64,000 nt of DNA from Brachybacterium squillarum M-6-3 (GCF_000225825.1 NZ_AGBX01000007.1:682001-746000); one strand, 5' to 3'; counted from the first letter of the stretch, positions 1 to 9,601 are shown. The notes: generated from the letters alone by a model not told the origin. Made by a program: numbers and translations.

Positions 1-671
1 GTGAGGGCGAGCTGCTTGGCCCCGGCACGGGCGGCGCTCTGCCCCGCCCGCCGGCCGGTGAGGTGCACGCCGGCGAAATGGTCGTCACGGCCCTCGATGT
101 AACCGGCCTCGCAGAGGAACAGGTCGGCGCCGACGGCGAGCTCGTCCAGGGCCTCGCAGGCGTCGGTGTCGCCCGAGTAGACCAGCACCTCCTCGCCGCT
201 GGTGATGCGGAAGGCGTAGGCCTCGACGGGGTGGACGACGGCGCGGGCCTCGAAGCTCAGCGGGCCGACGGTGAAGATGGTGCCCTCGGTGAGGGCGTCG
301 TAGGCGAAGGGAACCGTGTCCACGCCGTCGGGCACGGCGCCCTCGCGGCAGAGCACGGCGGCCAGGCGCTGCGGCAGCTCGGCCGGGCCGTACACGGGCA
401 GCTGCGGCAGGTCGTCGCGCTCGTGATAGGCCCAGAAGACCTCGAGCCCCGTCATGTCCAGGAAGTGGTCGGGGTGCAGGTGCGAGATCACCACCGCGTC
501 CAGCTCGGTGGGGTCGATGAGGCCCTGCAGCGGCCCGAAGGCGCCGGAGCCGAGGTCCATCAGCACCCGCCAGGTGCGCCCCGCGGCGTCCGTCTGCTCG
601 ATCAGGTAGCTGGAGGCGGCGCCGGTGGGGCCGGCGAAGCTGCCGCAGCAGCCGACGACGTGGACCCTCAC
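1..671 (-). CDS. MBL-fold metallo-hydrolase, Rv1339-like (partial, runs off the left edge)
   Basis: Metallo-beta-lactamase-fold hydrolase; the 3' end lies outside the window, so only about 223 residues are visible. The metal-binding signature [11 protein letters not shown] lies near residue 66 and the second metal site [11 protein letters not shown] is present. Near the visible end, [17 protein letters not shown] matches the late conserved block of the Rv1339/RNase Z-like family. Mycobacterial Rv1339 sits beside murI and has been described as a cyclic-nucleotide phosphodiesterase; that activity here is inference from family and synteny. The GTG start overlaps the murI stop by four bases (GTGA), so translation is probably coupled to murI. 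An RNase Z-like nuclease role cannot be excluded. Confidence 0.85.
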   Translation of the reverse strand, partial: MRVHVVGCCGSFAGPTGAASSYLIEQTDAAGRTWRVLMDLGSGAFGPLQGLIDPTELDAVVISHLHPDHFLDMTGLEVFWAYHERDDLPQLPVYGPAELPQRLAAVLCREGAVPDGVDTVPFAYDALTEGTIFTVGPLSFEARAVVHPVEAYAFRITSGEEVLVYSGDTDACEALDELAVGADLFLCEAGYIEGRDDHFAGVHLTGRRAGQSAARAGAKQLAL

Positions 672-1501
672 GGGACCACCACCGGCAGGGTCGCCGTCAT
701 GGTGACGGCCGGGCCGAGGAAGCGCCGCGAGAGGCGGGCGAACATCGAGGGGGTGCCGTCCGCCGGGGCCGTCTCCGCGAAGACGTGCCCGGGGGGACGC
801 GGGTCGGTGCGCTCGATGCCGCCGGCGCGGAGCTGGCGGTACACGTCCAGCGCGGTCTCCTCGGCGGAGGATACGAGGGTGACCTCAGGACCCATCACCA
901 CGCTGAGGGGGCCGGCGAGCATCGGGTAGTGGGTGCAGCCGAGCACCAGGGTGTCCACCCCGGCCTCCTTCACGGGCGCCAGGTACTCCTCGGCGACCTC
1001 GATGATCTCCCCGCCGTGGGTCTCGCCGCGCTCGACGAACTCGACGAAGCGGGGGCAGGCGGCGGAGGTGACCTCGAGCGCGGGGGCCGCGGCGAAGGCG
1101 TCCTCGTAGGCGCGGGAGGAGACGGTGGCGCGGGTGCCGATCACGCCGATGCGGCCGTTGCGGGTGGCGGCCACCGCGCGGCGCACGGCCGGCTGGATCA
1201 CCTCGACGACGGGCACGTCGTATCGCTCGCGGGCGTCGCGCAGCACCGCGGAGCTGGCGGTGTTGCAGGCGATGACGAGCATCTTCACCCCGCGCTCGAC
1301 CAGGCTGTCCATGATGTCCAGGGCCAAGGAGCGGACCTCGGCGATGGGCCGGGGGCCGTAGGGGGTGTGGGCGGTGTCCCCGATGTACACCAGCTCCTCC
1401 TGCGGGAGCTGGTCGAGGATGGCGCGGGCGACGGTCAGACCTCCGACCCCGGAGTCGAAGATCCCGATCGGCGCGTCGCTCGTCCCCACCTCACTGTTCA
1501 T
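668..1501 (-). CDS. murI: Glutamate racemase MurI
   Basis: Cofactor-independent racemase that converts L-glutamate to D-glutamate for peptidoglycan. It is 277 residues long, the usual size. The N-terminal [13 protein letters not shown] block (about residues 12-24) is diagnostic, and the two catalytic cysteines sit in VIACNTASS (C79) and LVLGCTHYP (C189). The ATG chosen begins MNSEVGTSD and is preceded by a GTGGGGAGA purine-rich site. An upstream in-frame ATG would add 22 residues that look non-conserved. It lies 93 bases downstream of the DUF2017 gene on the same strand and overlaps the following hydrolase by four bases, which fits an operon clpS-DUF2017-murI-hydrolase seen across actinobacteria. 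Confidence 0.96.
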   Translation of the reverse strand: MNSEVGTSDAPIGIFDSGVGGLTVARAILDQLPQEELVYIGDTAHTPYGPRPIAEVRSLALDIMDSLVERGVKMLVIACNTASSAVLRDARERYDVPVVEVIQPAVRRAVAATRNGRIGVIGTRATVSSRAYEDAFAAAPALEVTSAACPRFVEFVERGETHGGEIIEVAEEYLAPVKEAGVDTLVLGCTHYPMLAGPLSVVMGPEVTLVSSAEETALDVYRQLRAGGIERTDPRPPGHVFAETAPADGTPSMFARLSRRFLGPAVTMTATLPVVVP

Positions 1502-1594
1502 TCTCCCCACGCTAAGGGGATCCTTGCCGCCGGTCAGTGACGGCACGCTCAGTGGGGCGAGGCTCACAGCCCGGGCCGGAGGTCCCGGGGCGCC

Positions 1595-2230
1595 TCAGTC
1601 CATCGAGCGCAGCAGGCTCTCCTGCAGCCAGCTCAGCAGCTCGTAGACGGCGATCACCACGTCGGAGCCGACGTGCTCCTCGTCCTCGCCGCCGTCGGCG
1701 CCCTCCACCTGCTCGCCGATCTGCTGCATCATCCGCACGGTGTCGAAGTCGCCGTCGCGCTGCACGCCGAGCCGGTCGGCGAGCACGATCCGCACGTCGT
1801 TCAGGGCGCGCAGCATGGTCACGGCGTCGTCCTCGTCGACCTGCACCTCGCCGTGGCCGGGACCGGCACCGTCGAGCACCTCCACCACCCGGTGCAGGTC
1901 GGCGAGCTTCGCCTCGGCGAGGTCCTGCTGGCCGAGCCGCCGGTACTCATCCGCACTGGCGGCGTCCTCGGCGGCGGCGGGGAACAGCCGGCTCACGGCG
2001 GAGTCGGAGGGCTCGCGGGCACTGCGCCCGGCGAACTCGGCCTCGAGGCGCTGCAGCGGGTCCTCGCTGTCGGCGGCGCGACGGATCGCCCCGGTCCCGG
2101 CCTCGACCCCGAGGTCGGTGCGGATCAGGTCGGCGGTCTCCTGCGCGACCTGCGCGATGATCGCCTTCTCCTCGCCGTCCAGACGGCAGGCCAGCAGGCC
2201 GTCGCCGCGGCGGCGGAACGCGTGTGCCAT
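1595..2230 (-). CDS. DUF2017 family protein
   Basis: A 211-residue acidic protein with no catalytic motif that I recognise. The architecture ([11 protein letters not shown] start, hydrophobic VVIAVYELLSWLQESLL near the C-terminus) and the position directly after clpS fit the actinobacterial DUF2017 family, which is almost always in this place. Its ATG shares one base with the clpS stop (TGATG), so the two are translationally coupled. Function is unknown; co-occurrence with ClpS suggests, as inference only, a link to proteolysis or its regulation. Confidence 0.85.
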   Translation of the reverse strand: MAHAFRRRGDGLLACRLDGEEKAIIAQVAQETADLIRTDLGVEAGTGAIRRAADSEDPLQRLEAEFAGRSAREPSDSAVSRLFPAAAEDAASADEYRRLGQQDLAEAKLADLHRVVEVLDGAGPGHGEVQVDEDDAVTMLRALNDVRIVLADRLGVQRDGDFDTVRMMQQIGEQVEGADGGEDEEHVGSDVVIAVYELLSWLQESLLRSMD

Positions 2231-2589
2231 CAGTCCTGCCCGGTCTTCTCGAAGGTGGCCCGCAGGCCGTAGGTGTGCATCGCCTGGACGTCCCGCTCGA
2301 CCCGCTCGCGGGAGCCGCGGGAGACGATCGCCCGACCCTCCTCGTGCACCTGCCGCATGAGCTGCTCGGCGCGGGGGCGGGAGTAGCCGAAGTGGCGGCG
2401 GAAGACGAAGACGACGTAGGTCATGAGGTTCACCGGGTCGTTCCAGACCACGGTGCACCAGGGGCCGTCGACGGCGCGGGCCTCGTCCTGCGCGGCGGCG
2501 AGGTCCACGGCGCCCGGAGAGGCGGAGGACGCGGAGGCGGAGGCGGAGCGCGACATCGCGGGGGTCGTCAGCCAGGGGCTCATCGTCAT
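2230..2589 (-). CDS. clpS: ATP-dependent Clp protease adaptor ClpS
   Basis: Adaptor that binds N-degron substrates and hands them to the ClpC/ClpA unfoldase. The 119 residues comprise a disordered Ser/Ala-rich tail (about 1-40) and the ClpS core: [15 protein letters not shown] (about 49-63), with the Asn-Asp pair that contacts the substrate amino terminus, and [17 protein letters not shown]. Three candidate methionines lie within the first 12 codons, so the exact start is uncertain. It is divergent from pncB with 128 bases between them, and is first of the leftward operon with DUF2017 and murI. Confidence 0.95.
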   Translation of the reverse strand: MTMSPWLTTPAMSRSASASASSASPGAVDLAAAQDEARAVDGPWCTVVWNDPVNLMTYVVFVFRRHFGYSRPRAEQLMRQVHEEGRAIVSRGSRERVERDVQAMHTYGLRATFEKTGQD

Positions 2590-2717
2590 CTCCCTCCGCT
2601 ACGGCTCGCCCCGCGGCGGGTGCGGCCCGCGGGATCGCGTCGATTCTACGGTCCGCGACCTGGACGGGGCATCCGTGCACAGCGCGGGACCGGGCCCGGA
2701 CCCACTACGGTGGTGCG

Positions 2718-4097
2718 GTGACCACCGCTCTGCTCACCGACCTGTACGAGCTGACGATGCTGCGCGCCGCCCGCGAGGCCGGCACCGCGCAGCGCCGCTG
2801 CGTCTTCGAGGTCTTCACCCGCTCCCTGCCCGAGGGCCGCCGCTACGGGGTGCTCGCGGGCACCGACCGGGTGCTGCGGGCGATCGAGGACTTCCGCTTC
2901 TCCCCCGAGGACCTGGACTTCCTGCACTCGACCGGCACCCTGGACGAGGACACCCTGGCCTTCCTCGCCGACTACCGCTTCACCGGCGACGTCACCGGCT
3001 ATGCGGAGGGCGAGCTGTTCTTCCCCACCTCTCCCGTGCTGCGCGTGGAGGGCAGCTTCGCCGACGCGGTGATGCTGGAGACGGTGGTGCTCTCGATCCT
3101 CAACCACGACAGCGGCGTCGCCTCGGTGGGCTCGCGGATGGTGACCGCCGCCCGCGGGCGCCCCTGCATCGAGATGGGCGGGCGCCGGGTGCACGAGCAG
3201 GCCGCCGTCGCCGCGGCTCGCGCCGCGCACCTGGTGGGCTTCGCCTCCACCTCGAACCTGGCCGCGGGCGCCCGCTACGGGGTGCCCGTGGCCGGCACCG
3301 CCGCCCACGCCTTCACCCTGCTGTTCGACCACGAGGCCGAGGCCTTCCGCGCGCAGATCTCCGCGCAGGGCGCCGGCACCACGGTGCTGGTGGACACCTA
3401 CGACGTGCCCTCCGCGGTGCGCGCGGCCGTGGAGATCGCCGGGCCCGCGCTCGGCGCGGTGCGTCTGGACTCCGGGGACCTGCGCGCCCAGGCCGGGATC
3501 GTCCGGGCCCTGCTGGACGAGCTCGGCGCCCACGACACCCGCATCACCGCCACCAGCGACCTGGACGAGTTCCGCCTGGAGGAGCTGGCCGGGGTGCCCG
3601 TGGACGGCTACGGCATCGGCACCCGCCTGGTCACCGGCGGCGGCCACCCCGCCCCCGGCTTCGTCTACAAGCTGGTGGAGCGCGAGGGTGCCGACGGCAC
3701 GATGCAGCCGGTCGGCAAGCGCTCGGAGGACAAGGCCACCCTCGGCGCCGGCAAGAGCGCCTACCGGATGCTGGTCGGCGAGAGGGCCCGCGCGGAACTG
3801 GTGCTGCCGGGCGAGGCGGAGGTCGCCGAGTTCGAGCGGGAGCTGACCACGGCGCTGCTGGACCGCAACGCCGCCCCCGCCTGGCGCCGCGCCACCCTGC
3901 GTCCGCTGCAGGTGCCGCTGATCCGGGACGGCCGACGGGTCGAGGAGGCCTCCCCCGCACAGGCGCTGGCGGCCGCGCGGGAGCGTCACCGCACGTCGCT
4001 GGCGGAGCTGGGGCTGCGGCCCGAGGACGGCCCGGACGGGCCCGCCGCGATCGGCACCGTCACCGACGGCGCCGAGGCCGCTCGCGTGCTGGGCTGA
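2718..4097 (+). CDS. pncB: Nicotinate phosphoribosyltransferase
   Basis: Makes nicotinate mononucleotide from nicotinate and PRPP, the entry step of the Preiss-Handler NAD salvage route; cytosolic. The protein is 459 residues, the normal PncB length. It opens TTALLTDLYELTML, the family hallmark, and contains FVEF-type and RLDSGD-type blocks (VRLDSGDLR near residue 253) and GIGTRLVTGGG close to residue 300. It starts at a GTG. It stands alone on the plus strand, divergent from clpS, the same arrangement as pncB1/clpS in mycobacteria. Confidence 0.95.
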   Translation: MTTALLTDLYELTMLRAAREAGTAQRRCVFEVFTRSLPEGRRYGVLAGTDRVLRAIEDFRFSPEDLDFLHSTGTLDEDTLAFLADYRFTGDVTGYAEGELFFPTSPVLRVEGSFADAVMLETVVLSILNHDSGVASVGSRMVTAARGRPCIEMGGRRVHEQAAVAAARAAHLVGFASTSNLAAGARYGVPVAGTAAHAFTLLFDHEAEAFRAQISAQGAGTTVLVDTYDVPSAVRAAVEIAGPALGAVRLDSGDLRAQAGIVRALLDELGAHDTRITATSDLDEFRLEELAGVPVDGYGIGTRLVTGGGHPAPGFVYKLVEREGADGTMQPVGKRSEDKATLGAGKSAYRMLVGERARAELVLPGEAEVAEFERELTTALLDRNAAPAWRRATLRPLQVPLIRDGRRVEEASPAQALAAARERHRTSLAELGLRPEDGPDGPAAIGTVTDGAEAARVLG

Positions 4098-4129
4098 GTC
4101 CCTCCCGCACCCCTCCCCCGCGTCGACCG

Positions 4130-5938
4130 TCAGCGGCGTCCGACGAACCAGCCGCGCACGACGTCGATCCGCTCCTGGATCTGCTCGGCGCTGGCCTGCG
4201 CCACGGCGGGGCCGCCGCTGCGGGAGCGCAGCGCCGAGTGCACCGAGCCGTGCGGGGTGCCGGACTTGCGCGACCAGGCCGAGACCAGGGAGCTGAGCTC
4301 CTTGCGCAGCTCCATCAGCTGCCGGTGGTCCACCGCGCGGGGCTGCTCGGGGCGGGAGGCGCCGCCGGAGCGCTTGAGACGCTCCTGCTGCTCGGCCTGG
4401 TGCTGCTGCAGCACGGTGCGCATCTGATCGGCGTCCAGCAGGCCGGGGATCCCCAGGAAGTCCTGCTCGTCCTCGCTGCCCTCGACGCCGCCGGAGCCGT
4501 ACTCGCCGCCGTCGAACAGCACCCGGTCGAAGCTGGCCTGCGACTCGAGGGCCTCGAAGGACATCTCGAGCTGGTCGGAGGCCTGCTCGGGCCGGTTGGC
4601 CTGCTCGATGAGGGACTCGTCCAGCCCGGTCTCGGCGTCGCCGGCCTCGGGGCGGGCGTCGAGCACATGGTCGCGCTCGTCCTCCATCGCGGAGGCGTGG
4701 GCCATCAGGATCGGCACCGAGGGCACGAACACGCTGGCGGTCTCGCCGCGGGTGCGGGAGCGCACGAAGCGGCCGACGGCCTGGGCGAAGAACATGGGGG
4801 TGGCGGTCGAGGTGGCGTAGACGCCGACCGACAGCCGCGGCACGTCCACGCCCTCGGAGACCATGCGCACCGCGACCATCCAGCGGTCGGTGGAGGCGGA
4901 GAAGTCCTCGATGCGCTTCCCGGCCCCGACGTCGTCGGAGAGCACCACGGTGGGCTCCTCGCCGCAGATCTCCCGCAGGGTCGCGGCGTAGGCGCGGGCG
5001 GCCTTCTGGTCGGTGGCGATCACCAGGCCGCCGGCGTCGGGCACGTGACGGCGCACCTCGGTGAGGCGGCGGTCGGCTGCGGCGAGCACCGCCTGGATCC
5101 ACTCGCCGTTCGGGTCCAGGGCGGTGCGCCATGCCTGCTGGGTGATGTCCTTGGTCTCGAGCGCCCCGAGCTGGGCGGAGACCTCGTCGCCGGTCTTGGT
5201 GCGCCAGTGCATGCGACCCGAGTAGGTCATGAACAGCACGGGGCGCACCACGTGGTCGCGCAGCGCCTCCCCGTAGCCGTAGACGTAGTCGGCCTTGGAG
5301 CGCAGGAAGCCCTCGCCGTCCTCCTCGTACTCCACGAAGGGGATCTGCGAGGAGTCCGAGCGGAAGGGGGTGCCGGTCAGGGAGAGCCGGCGCACGGCCG
5401 GGTCGAAGGCCTCCCGCACGCCGTCGCCCCAGGTCAGCGAGTCGCCGGCGTGGTGGATCTCGTCGAGGATGACCAGGGTGCGGTCGGCCTCGGTGCGGGC
5501 GCGGTGCAGGGCCGGGTGCATGCCGACCTGCGCGTAGGTCAGGGCCACGCCCTGGTAGTGGCTGCCGTGGGCGCCCTGCGCGTTGGAGAAGTTCGGGTCC
5601 AGGGAGATGCCGACGCGGGCGGCGGCATCGGCCCACTGGGTCTTCAGGTGCTCGGTGGGGGCGACGACGGTCACCCGGCGCACCGTGCCCTCGGCGAGCA
5701 GCCCGGCGGCGATCTGCAGGGCGAAGGTGGTCTTGCCGGCGCCCGGCGTCGCCACCGCCATGAAGTCCTTGGGCGCGCGGCTGCGGTACATCTCCAGCGC
5801 CTCGGCCTGCCAGGCGCGGAGCTTGGGCACGGTGCCCCAGGCGGCACGCTCCGGGTAGGCCGGCGGGAGCGACCGGGCGGCGGCCTGGGAGGGCTGGCGC
5901 GGGTCGTGGGTGCTGGGGTGCGAGGGAGTGGGATTCAC
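4130..5938 (-). CDS. DEAD/DEAH-box superfamily 2 helicase
   Basis: A 602-residue nucleic-acid-dependent ATPase of the type III restriction/UvrB-like helicase class. Visible motifs in order: Walker A ATPGAGKTTF (about 62-71), DEIH box LVILDEIHHAG (about 155-165), motif III SLTGTPFRSD, and the C-terminal RecA half with SEGVDVPRLSVG and the arginine-finger motif QAVGRFVRSR. The last 150 or so residues are acidic and not recognised. The GTG start (NPTPSHPST) was chosen; another in-frame GTG lies 12 bases upstream. There is no methylase or restriction partner nearby, so a restriction role is unlikely. It is convergent with pncB and downstream of the DUF3039 gene. Confidence 0.88.
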   Translation of the reverse strand: MNPTPSHPSTHDPRQPSQAAARSLPPAYPERAAWGTVPKLRAWQAEALEMYRSRAPKDFMAVATPGAGKTTFALQIAAGLLAEGTVRRVTVVAPTEHLKTQWADAAARVGISLDPNFSNAQGAHGSHYQGVALTYAQVGMHPALHRARTEADRTLVILDEIHHAGDSLTWGDGVREAFDPAVRRLSLTGTPFRSDSSQIPFVEYEEDGEGFLRSKADYVYGYGEALRDHVVRPVLFMTYSGRMHWRTKTGDEVSAQLGALETKDITQQAWRTALDPNGEWIQAVLAAADRRLTEVRRHVPDAGGLVIATDQKAARAYAATLREICGEEPTVVLSDDVGAGKRIEDFSASTDRWMVAVRMVSEGVDVPRLSVGVYATSTATPMFFAQAVGRFVRSRTRGETASVFVPSVPILMAHASAMEDERDHVLDARPEAGDAETGLDESLIEQANRPEQASDQLEMSFEALESQASFDRVLFDGGEYGSGGVEGSEDEQDFLGIPGLLDADQMRTVLQQHQAEQQERLKRSGGASRPEQPRAVDHRQLMELRKELSSLVSAWSRKSGTPHGSVHSALRSRSGGPAVAQASAEQIQERIDVVRGWFVGRR

Positions 5939-6053
5939 GGCGTGGACCACCGTACCGCCGGGCCCCGACGAACCTTCGTCACCGCGGGTGTGAGGAAATC
6001 GAGGACGGCGAGGACGACCCCGCCGCCGCCCCCGACGGCCCCGTCCCGTCAAG

Positions 6054-6464
6054 TCAGCGGCGCCCGCCGAACAGCCCGCGGAAGCCGCCGCCGCGCCCCG
6101 AGCCGCCGGAGCCGCCCTGGCCGTCGCCGCCGTCGTTCGGCTGGCGGATACCGTCGTAGATCTCCTTGCACTGCGGGCAGACGGGGTACTTCTCGGGGTC
6201 GCGCCCGGGCACCCACACCTTGCCGCACAGCGCGATCACGGGCGAGCCGTCGAGGGCCGCCTGGGTGATCTTGTCCTTGCGCACGTAGTGGGCGAAGCGG
6301 TCGTGGTCGCCGTCGTCGGTGCGCTCCTCCCGCTCCTGCAGGTGCCGGTCCAGGACGGCGGTGGAGCCGGGCGCGGCGCCGGGCTGGTCCTGGTACGGAT
6401 CCGTGCGCGAGGGATCGGAGGTGGAGGCGGCGGGGCGGGCGAGGGACGAGCGGTGCGCGGACAT
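6054..6464 (-). CDS. DUF3039 family protein
   Basis: A small 136-residue protein. The N-terminal half is low-complexity. The conserved core reads RFAHYVRKDKITQAALDGSP and then a putative metal-binding site ALCGKVWVPGRDPEKYP followed by VCPQCKEIY, as in DUF3039. The tail is Gly/Arg-rich (repeated GGSGG and RGGG), suggesting an RNA- or DNA-binding disordered end. The ATG is preceded by GGGAGC at good spacing. It is divergent from the VanZ-like gene and directly upstream of the helicase on the same strand (115-base gap). Function is unknown; the family is restricted to actinobacteria. Confidence 0.85.
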   Translation of the reverse strand: MSAHRSSLARPAASTSDPSRTDPYQDQPGAAPGSTAVLDRHLQEREERTDDGDHDRFAHYVRKDKITQAALDGSPVIALCGKVWVPGRDPEKYPVCPQCKEIYDGIRQPNDGGDGQGGSGGSGRGGGFRGLFGGRR

Positions 6465-6560
6465 GGGTGCTCCCTGGTGCCGGGGCGGTCGGAGGTCTGC
6501 TCCGAGGGTAGCCGAGCCCCGCCCGCTGCCCTGTCGGGGTCGGGTGGGACAATCCTGCGC

Positions 6561-7034
6561 ATGGATGCGCTCTCCGAGTTCTTCAGCCGCCTGCCCGCCG
6601 AGGTCCGCCGGGCGGGCGGGTCGCTGCCGGCCCGGGCGGCGGTGCTGGTCCTCGCCCTGGTCGCGAACGTGGGCTTCTACCTGCCCTCGATCCCCGCCGC
6701 GGCGCCCGGCGCCGGGGTGCCGGGGGTCGACAAGATCGTGCACGTGGGGGTGTTCGCGCTGACGGTGTGGGCGGCCGGGCGGCTGCTGGCCCCGGCGCAG
6801 CGCTTCCCGATGGGCTGGGTGGTGCTCGCCGCGATCGCCCACGCCCTGCTCATCGAGGTGATCCAGGCGGCGCTGCTGCCGGAGCGCTCGGCCGACGGGG
6901 CGGACCTGCTCGCCGACCTCGCGGGCGTGGCTCTGGGCCTGGGCATCCGGGGGGCAGAACGTGTCTGGCGGGAGCGCACGAAGCCGCGTCCTTCGACGAG
7001 GTCGAGGAGTTCGAGGACGCGCGATGACCCCTGA
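6561..7034 (+). CDS. VanZ-like membrane protein
   Basis: A 157-residue membrane protein with about four helices: AVLVLALVANVGFYL, DKIVHVGVFALTVWAAG, WVVLAAIAHALLIEVIQ and DLLADLAGVALGLGI. The DKxxH and EVIQ...D spacing is that of the VanZ-like family, first named from a teicoplanin-resistance protein; most chromosomal members have no known function. The C-terminus is a short basic tail whose codons overlap the start of the next gene by 11 bases. No van operon is present, so glycopeptide resistance should not be inferred. Confidence 0.82.
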   Translation: MDALSEFFSRLPAEVRRAGGSLPARAAVLVLALVANVGFYLPSIPAAAPGAGVPGVDKIVHVGVFALTVWAAGRLLAPAQRFPMGWVVLAAIAHALLIEVIQAALLPERSADGADLLADLAGVALGLGIRGAERVWRERTKPRPSTRSRSSRTRDDP

Positions 7035-8154
7035 CCGGGAGGCGGTGCGTGCCGCCCTGGAATCGCTGCTCGCCGAGCTCACCGCCGCGGCCCGGCGGGA
7101 GCCGGTCGCCGGTGCCGCGCCGAGCGGTGCCGCACCGATGGAGGGCGCGGTCGGTGCGGTCGCCGCGGTGGACCACCCTGCCTGGGCGGAGGGCCCCGTG
7201 GTGCTCGCGGCCGGGCGGACCCATCTCCCGGGCACCCGCCCCGAGCCCCCGGCCCCGGTCTCTCCCGCCACCCGGATGGATCTCGCCTCGGTCACCAAGG
7301 TCGTCACCGCGCTCACGGCGCTGCGGCTGGTCGAGGACGGCGTGCTGGATCTCGACGCCCCGGTCGCCGAGACCCTGGACGGCTCCGATCCGCGGATCAC
7401 CGCCCGCCACCTGCTCACCCACACCGCGGGCCTTCCGCCGACCCTGCCGCTGTGGGAGGCGCCCGACCGCGAGGCCGGCCTCGCGAGGGTGCGCACCGCG
7501 GCCCCGGTCACGGAGCCCGGCACCGTCCACGAGTACTCCTGCATCGGCTTCATGCGACTCGGGCTGCTGCTGGAGGCCCTCACCGCCCGCCCGCTGCCGG
7601 AGCTCGCCCGCACGCTGGTGCTGGAGCCCACCGGTGCCGCGGGCGCGCACTGGATCGGCACGCCCCGCGGCACCGTGCCGGAGCCGCTGACCGCGGCGGC
7701 GACGGAGGCCGGGGACGTGCCCGGCCGCGGCACGCCCCGCGGCGCCACGCACGACGAGGCGGCCTGGGCGCTGGGCGGCGTCGGCAACGCGGGGATCCAT
7801 GCGGACATGGCGGCGCTGCTGGCGATCGGCCGGGGGCTCGCGGACCGCTCCCCCGGACTCGCGCTCTCCCCCGCCTCCCACGCGCTCCTGCGCACCGATC
7901 AGCTCCCGGCCGGGGTCACCACGGGCCAGGCGTGGCGACAGGGGCTCGGGGTGCGCCTCGACCAGGACGTCGAAGCACCGGACCCGGCCGCACCGGTGCT
8001 CGGGCACAGCGGCTTCTCCGGCGCCACCGTGGGGGCCGAGCCGGGCTCGGGGGTCGTGTGGGCGCTGCTGAGCAATCGGGTACACCCCGACCGTCGATGG
8101 TTCACGGTCGAGGGCGCCCGGCGCCGGCTCGCGGCGCTCGCGCTCAGCCGTTGA
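7024..8154 (+). CDS. Serine hydrolase, class C beta-lactamase/penicillin-binding fold
   Basis: A 376-residue enzyme of the beta-lactamase-related (PF00144-type) family. The nucleophile motif SVTK is at S89-K92, the second motif is Y171-S172-C173 (Cys where YxN is usual), and the third is H328-S329-G330. No signal peptide is visible, so it is probably cytosolic, and likely an esterase or peptidase rather than a resistance enzyme. The ATG lies inside the end of the VanZ-like gene, indicating coupling. Its 3' end overlaps the convergent malic enzyme gene by 11 bases on the opposite strand. Confidence 0.88.
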   Translation: MTPDREAVRAALESLLAELTAAARREPVAGAAPSGAAPMEGAVGAVAAVDHPAWAEGPVVLAAGRTHLPGTRPEPPAPVSPATRMDLASVTKVVTALTALRLVEDGVLDLDAPVAETLDGSDPRITARHLLTHTAGLPPTLPLWEAPDREAGLARVRTAAPVTEPGTVHEYSCIGFMRLGLLLEALTARPLPELARTLVLEPTGAAGAHWIGTPRGTVPEPLTAAATEAGDVPGRGTPRGATHDEAAWALGGVGNAGIHADMAALLAIGRGLADRSPGLALSPASHALLRTDQLPAGVTTGQAWRQGLGVRLDQDVEAPDPAAPVLGHSGFSGATVGAEPGSGVVWALLSNRVHPDRRWFTVEGARRRLAALALSR

Positions 8155-9601
8155 TGCTGATCTCGTCCGCGTAGACCGCGGAGATCGCCCCGGTGATGGT
8201 GTCCACGGTGCCGGCCTCCTCGCGGGCGGCCCGCTCCACGGCGCCGGCGACGGCCTTGGTCACGCCGTCGTGGAAGACGCTGGGCACGATGTAGGTGGGG
8301 TTCAGCTCCTCCGCGGTGACGACGTCGGCCAGGGCGTTGGCGGCGGCCAGCAGCATCCGGTCGTCCACCTTGGTGGCGTGGGCGTCCAGCAGGCCACGGA
8401 ACACGCCGGGGAAGGCCAGCACGTTGTTGATCTGGTTGGCGAAGTCGCTGCGGCCGGTGGCGACCACCTCGGCGCGCTTGGCGGCCTCGGCCGGGTCGAT
8501 CTCCGGGGTGGGGTTGGCCATCGCGAACACCACGGAGCGCTCCGCCATGGTGGCGACGTCCTCGGCACTCAGGATGTTGCCGGCGCTGACGCCGATGAAC
8601 ACGTCGGCCCCGGCGATGGCGTCCTGCAGGGTGCCGGTGAGCTCGCGGGGGTTGGTGACGTCGGCGATCCAGGGCAGGCGCCCCTCGAGCTGGGGGCGGT
8701 TCTCGTGGACGATGCCGTCGACGTCGGTGACGACGATGTCCCGGGCCCCGGCGGCACGCAGCAGACGCAGGATCGCGGTGCCCGCGGCGCCGGCCCCGGA
8801 GAGCACGATGCGGGCGGTGCGGATGTCCTTCTCGACCACGCGCAGGGCGTTGCGCAGGGCGGCGACGACGACGATGGCGGTGCCGTGCTGGTCGTCGTGG
8901 AAGACGGGGATGTCGAGCTCGGCGCGCAGGCGGTCCTCGATCTCGAAGCAGCGCGGCGCGGAGATGTCCTCGAGGTTGATGCCGGCGAAGACGGGAGCGA
9001 TGGCCTTCACGTGCGCCACGATCTCCTCGACGGTGTGGGCGTCCAGGCAGATCGGGAAGGCGTCGATGTCGGCGAAGCGCTTGAACAGGGCGGCCTTGCC
9101 CTCCATCACGGGCATCGCCGCGAGCGGGCCGAGGTCGCCGAGGCCCAGGATCGCGGAGCCGTCGGAGACGACGGCGACGGTGTTGCGCTTGATGGTGAGG
9201 CGGCGGGCGTCCTCGGGGTTGTCGGCGATGGCCTTGACGACGCGGGCCACGCCCGGGGTGTAGACCATCGAGAGGTCGTCGCGGTGGCGGATCGGCACCT
9301 TCGACTCGACGGTGAGCTTGCCGCCGATGTGGGCGAGGAAGGTGCGGTCCGAGACCTTGCCCAGCTCCACGCCGTCCAGCTCGCGCAGGTCGTCGACGAC
9401 CTCCATCGCGTGGTCGTGACCGGCGGTGAGCACGGTGATGTCGGCGCGCATCCGCTCGGGGCCGGAGGCGGAGACGTCCAGGGCGGTCACGGTGGCCCCG
9501 TGCTGCTCGATGCGACCGGTGATGTCGCTGACGGCGGCGGAGCGGGCCTCGAACTCGAGGCGGATCGTGATGGAGTAGCTGACGGAGGGAGACGGTGACA
9601 T
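8144..9601 (-). CDS. NAD-dependent malic enzyme with N-terminal ACT domain
   Basis: Oxidatively decarboxylates malate to pyruvate, feeding anaplerosis and gluconeogenesis. It is 485 residues long: an ACT-like regulatory domain at about 8-85 ([13 protein letters not shown]...), then the malic N-terminal domain with [13 protein letters not shown] and the catalytic region [17 protein letters not shown], and the NAD-binding domain with [23 protein letters not shown] carries metal/substrate residues. Length and ACT fusion match the actinobacterial short malic enzymes. It is a single gene with its own promoter. It overlaps the convergent serine hydrolase gene by 11 bases. Confidence 0.94.
   Translation of the reverse strand: MSPSPSVSYSITIRLEFEARSAAVSDITGRIEQHGATVTALDVSASGPERMRADITVLTAGHDHAMEVVDDLRELDGVELGKVSDRTFLAHIGGKLTVESKVPIRHRDDLSMVYTPGVARVVKAIADNPEDARRLTIKRNTVAVVSDGSAILGLGDLGPLAAMPVMEGKAALFKRFADIDAFPICLDAHTVEEIVAHVKAIAPVFAGINLEDISAPRCFEIEDRLRAELDIPVFHDDQHGTAIVVVAALRNALRVVEKDIRTARIVLSGAGAAGTAILRLLRAAGARDIVVTDVDGIVHENRPQLEGRLPWIADVTNPRELTGTLQDAIAGADVFIGVSAGNILSAEDVATMAERSVVFAMANPTPEIDPAEAAKRAEVVATGRSDFANQINNVLAFPGVFRGLLDAHATKVDDRMLLAAANALADVVTAEELNPTYIVPSVFHDGVTKAVAGAVERAAREEAGTVDTITGAISAVYADEISING

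Noticed and set aside
4130..5938. Restriction-modification or phage-defence helicase
   Set aside because: No methyltransferase, nuclease or other defence partner is next to it; neighbours are housekeeping genes.
2423..6268. Very long plus-strand open frame of more than 1200 codons
   Set aside because: It is the opposite-frame shadow of pncB and the helicase; its translation is Arg/Gly/Ala-rich without motifs, as expected in high-GC DNA.
6561..7034. Glycopeptide resistance gene vanZ
   Set aside because: Only the broad VanZ-like membrane fold is seen, with no other van genes in the window.
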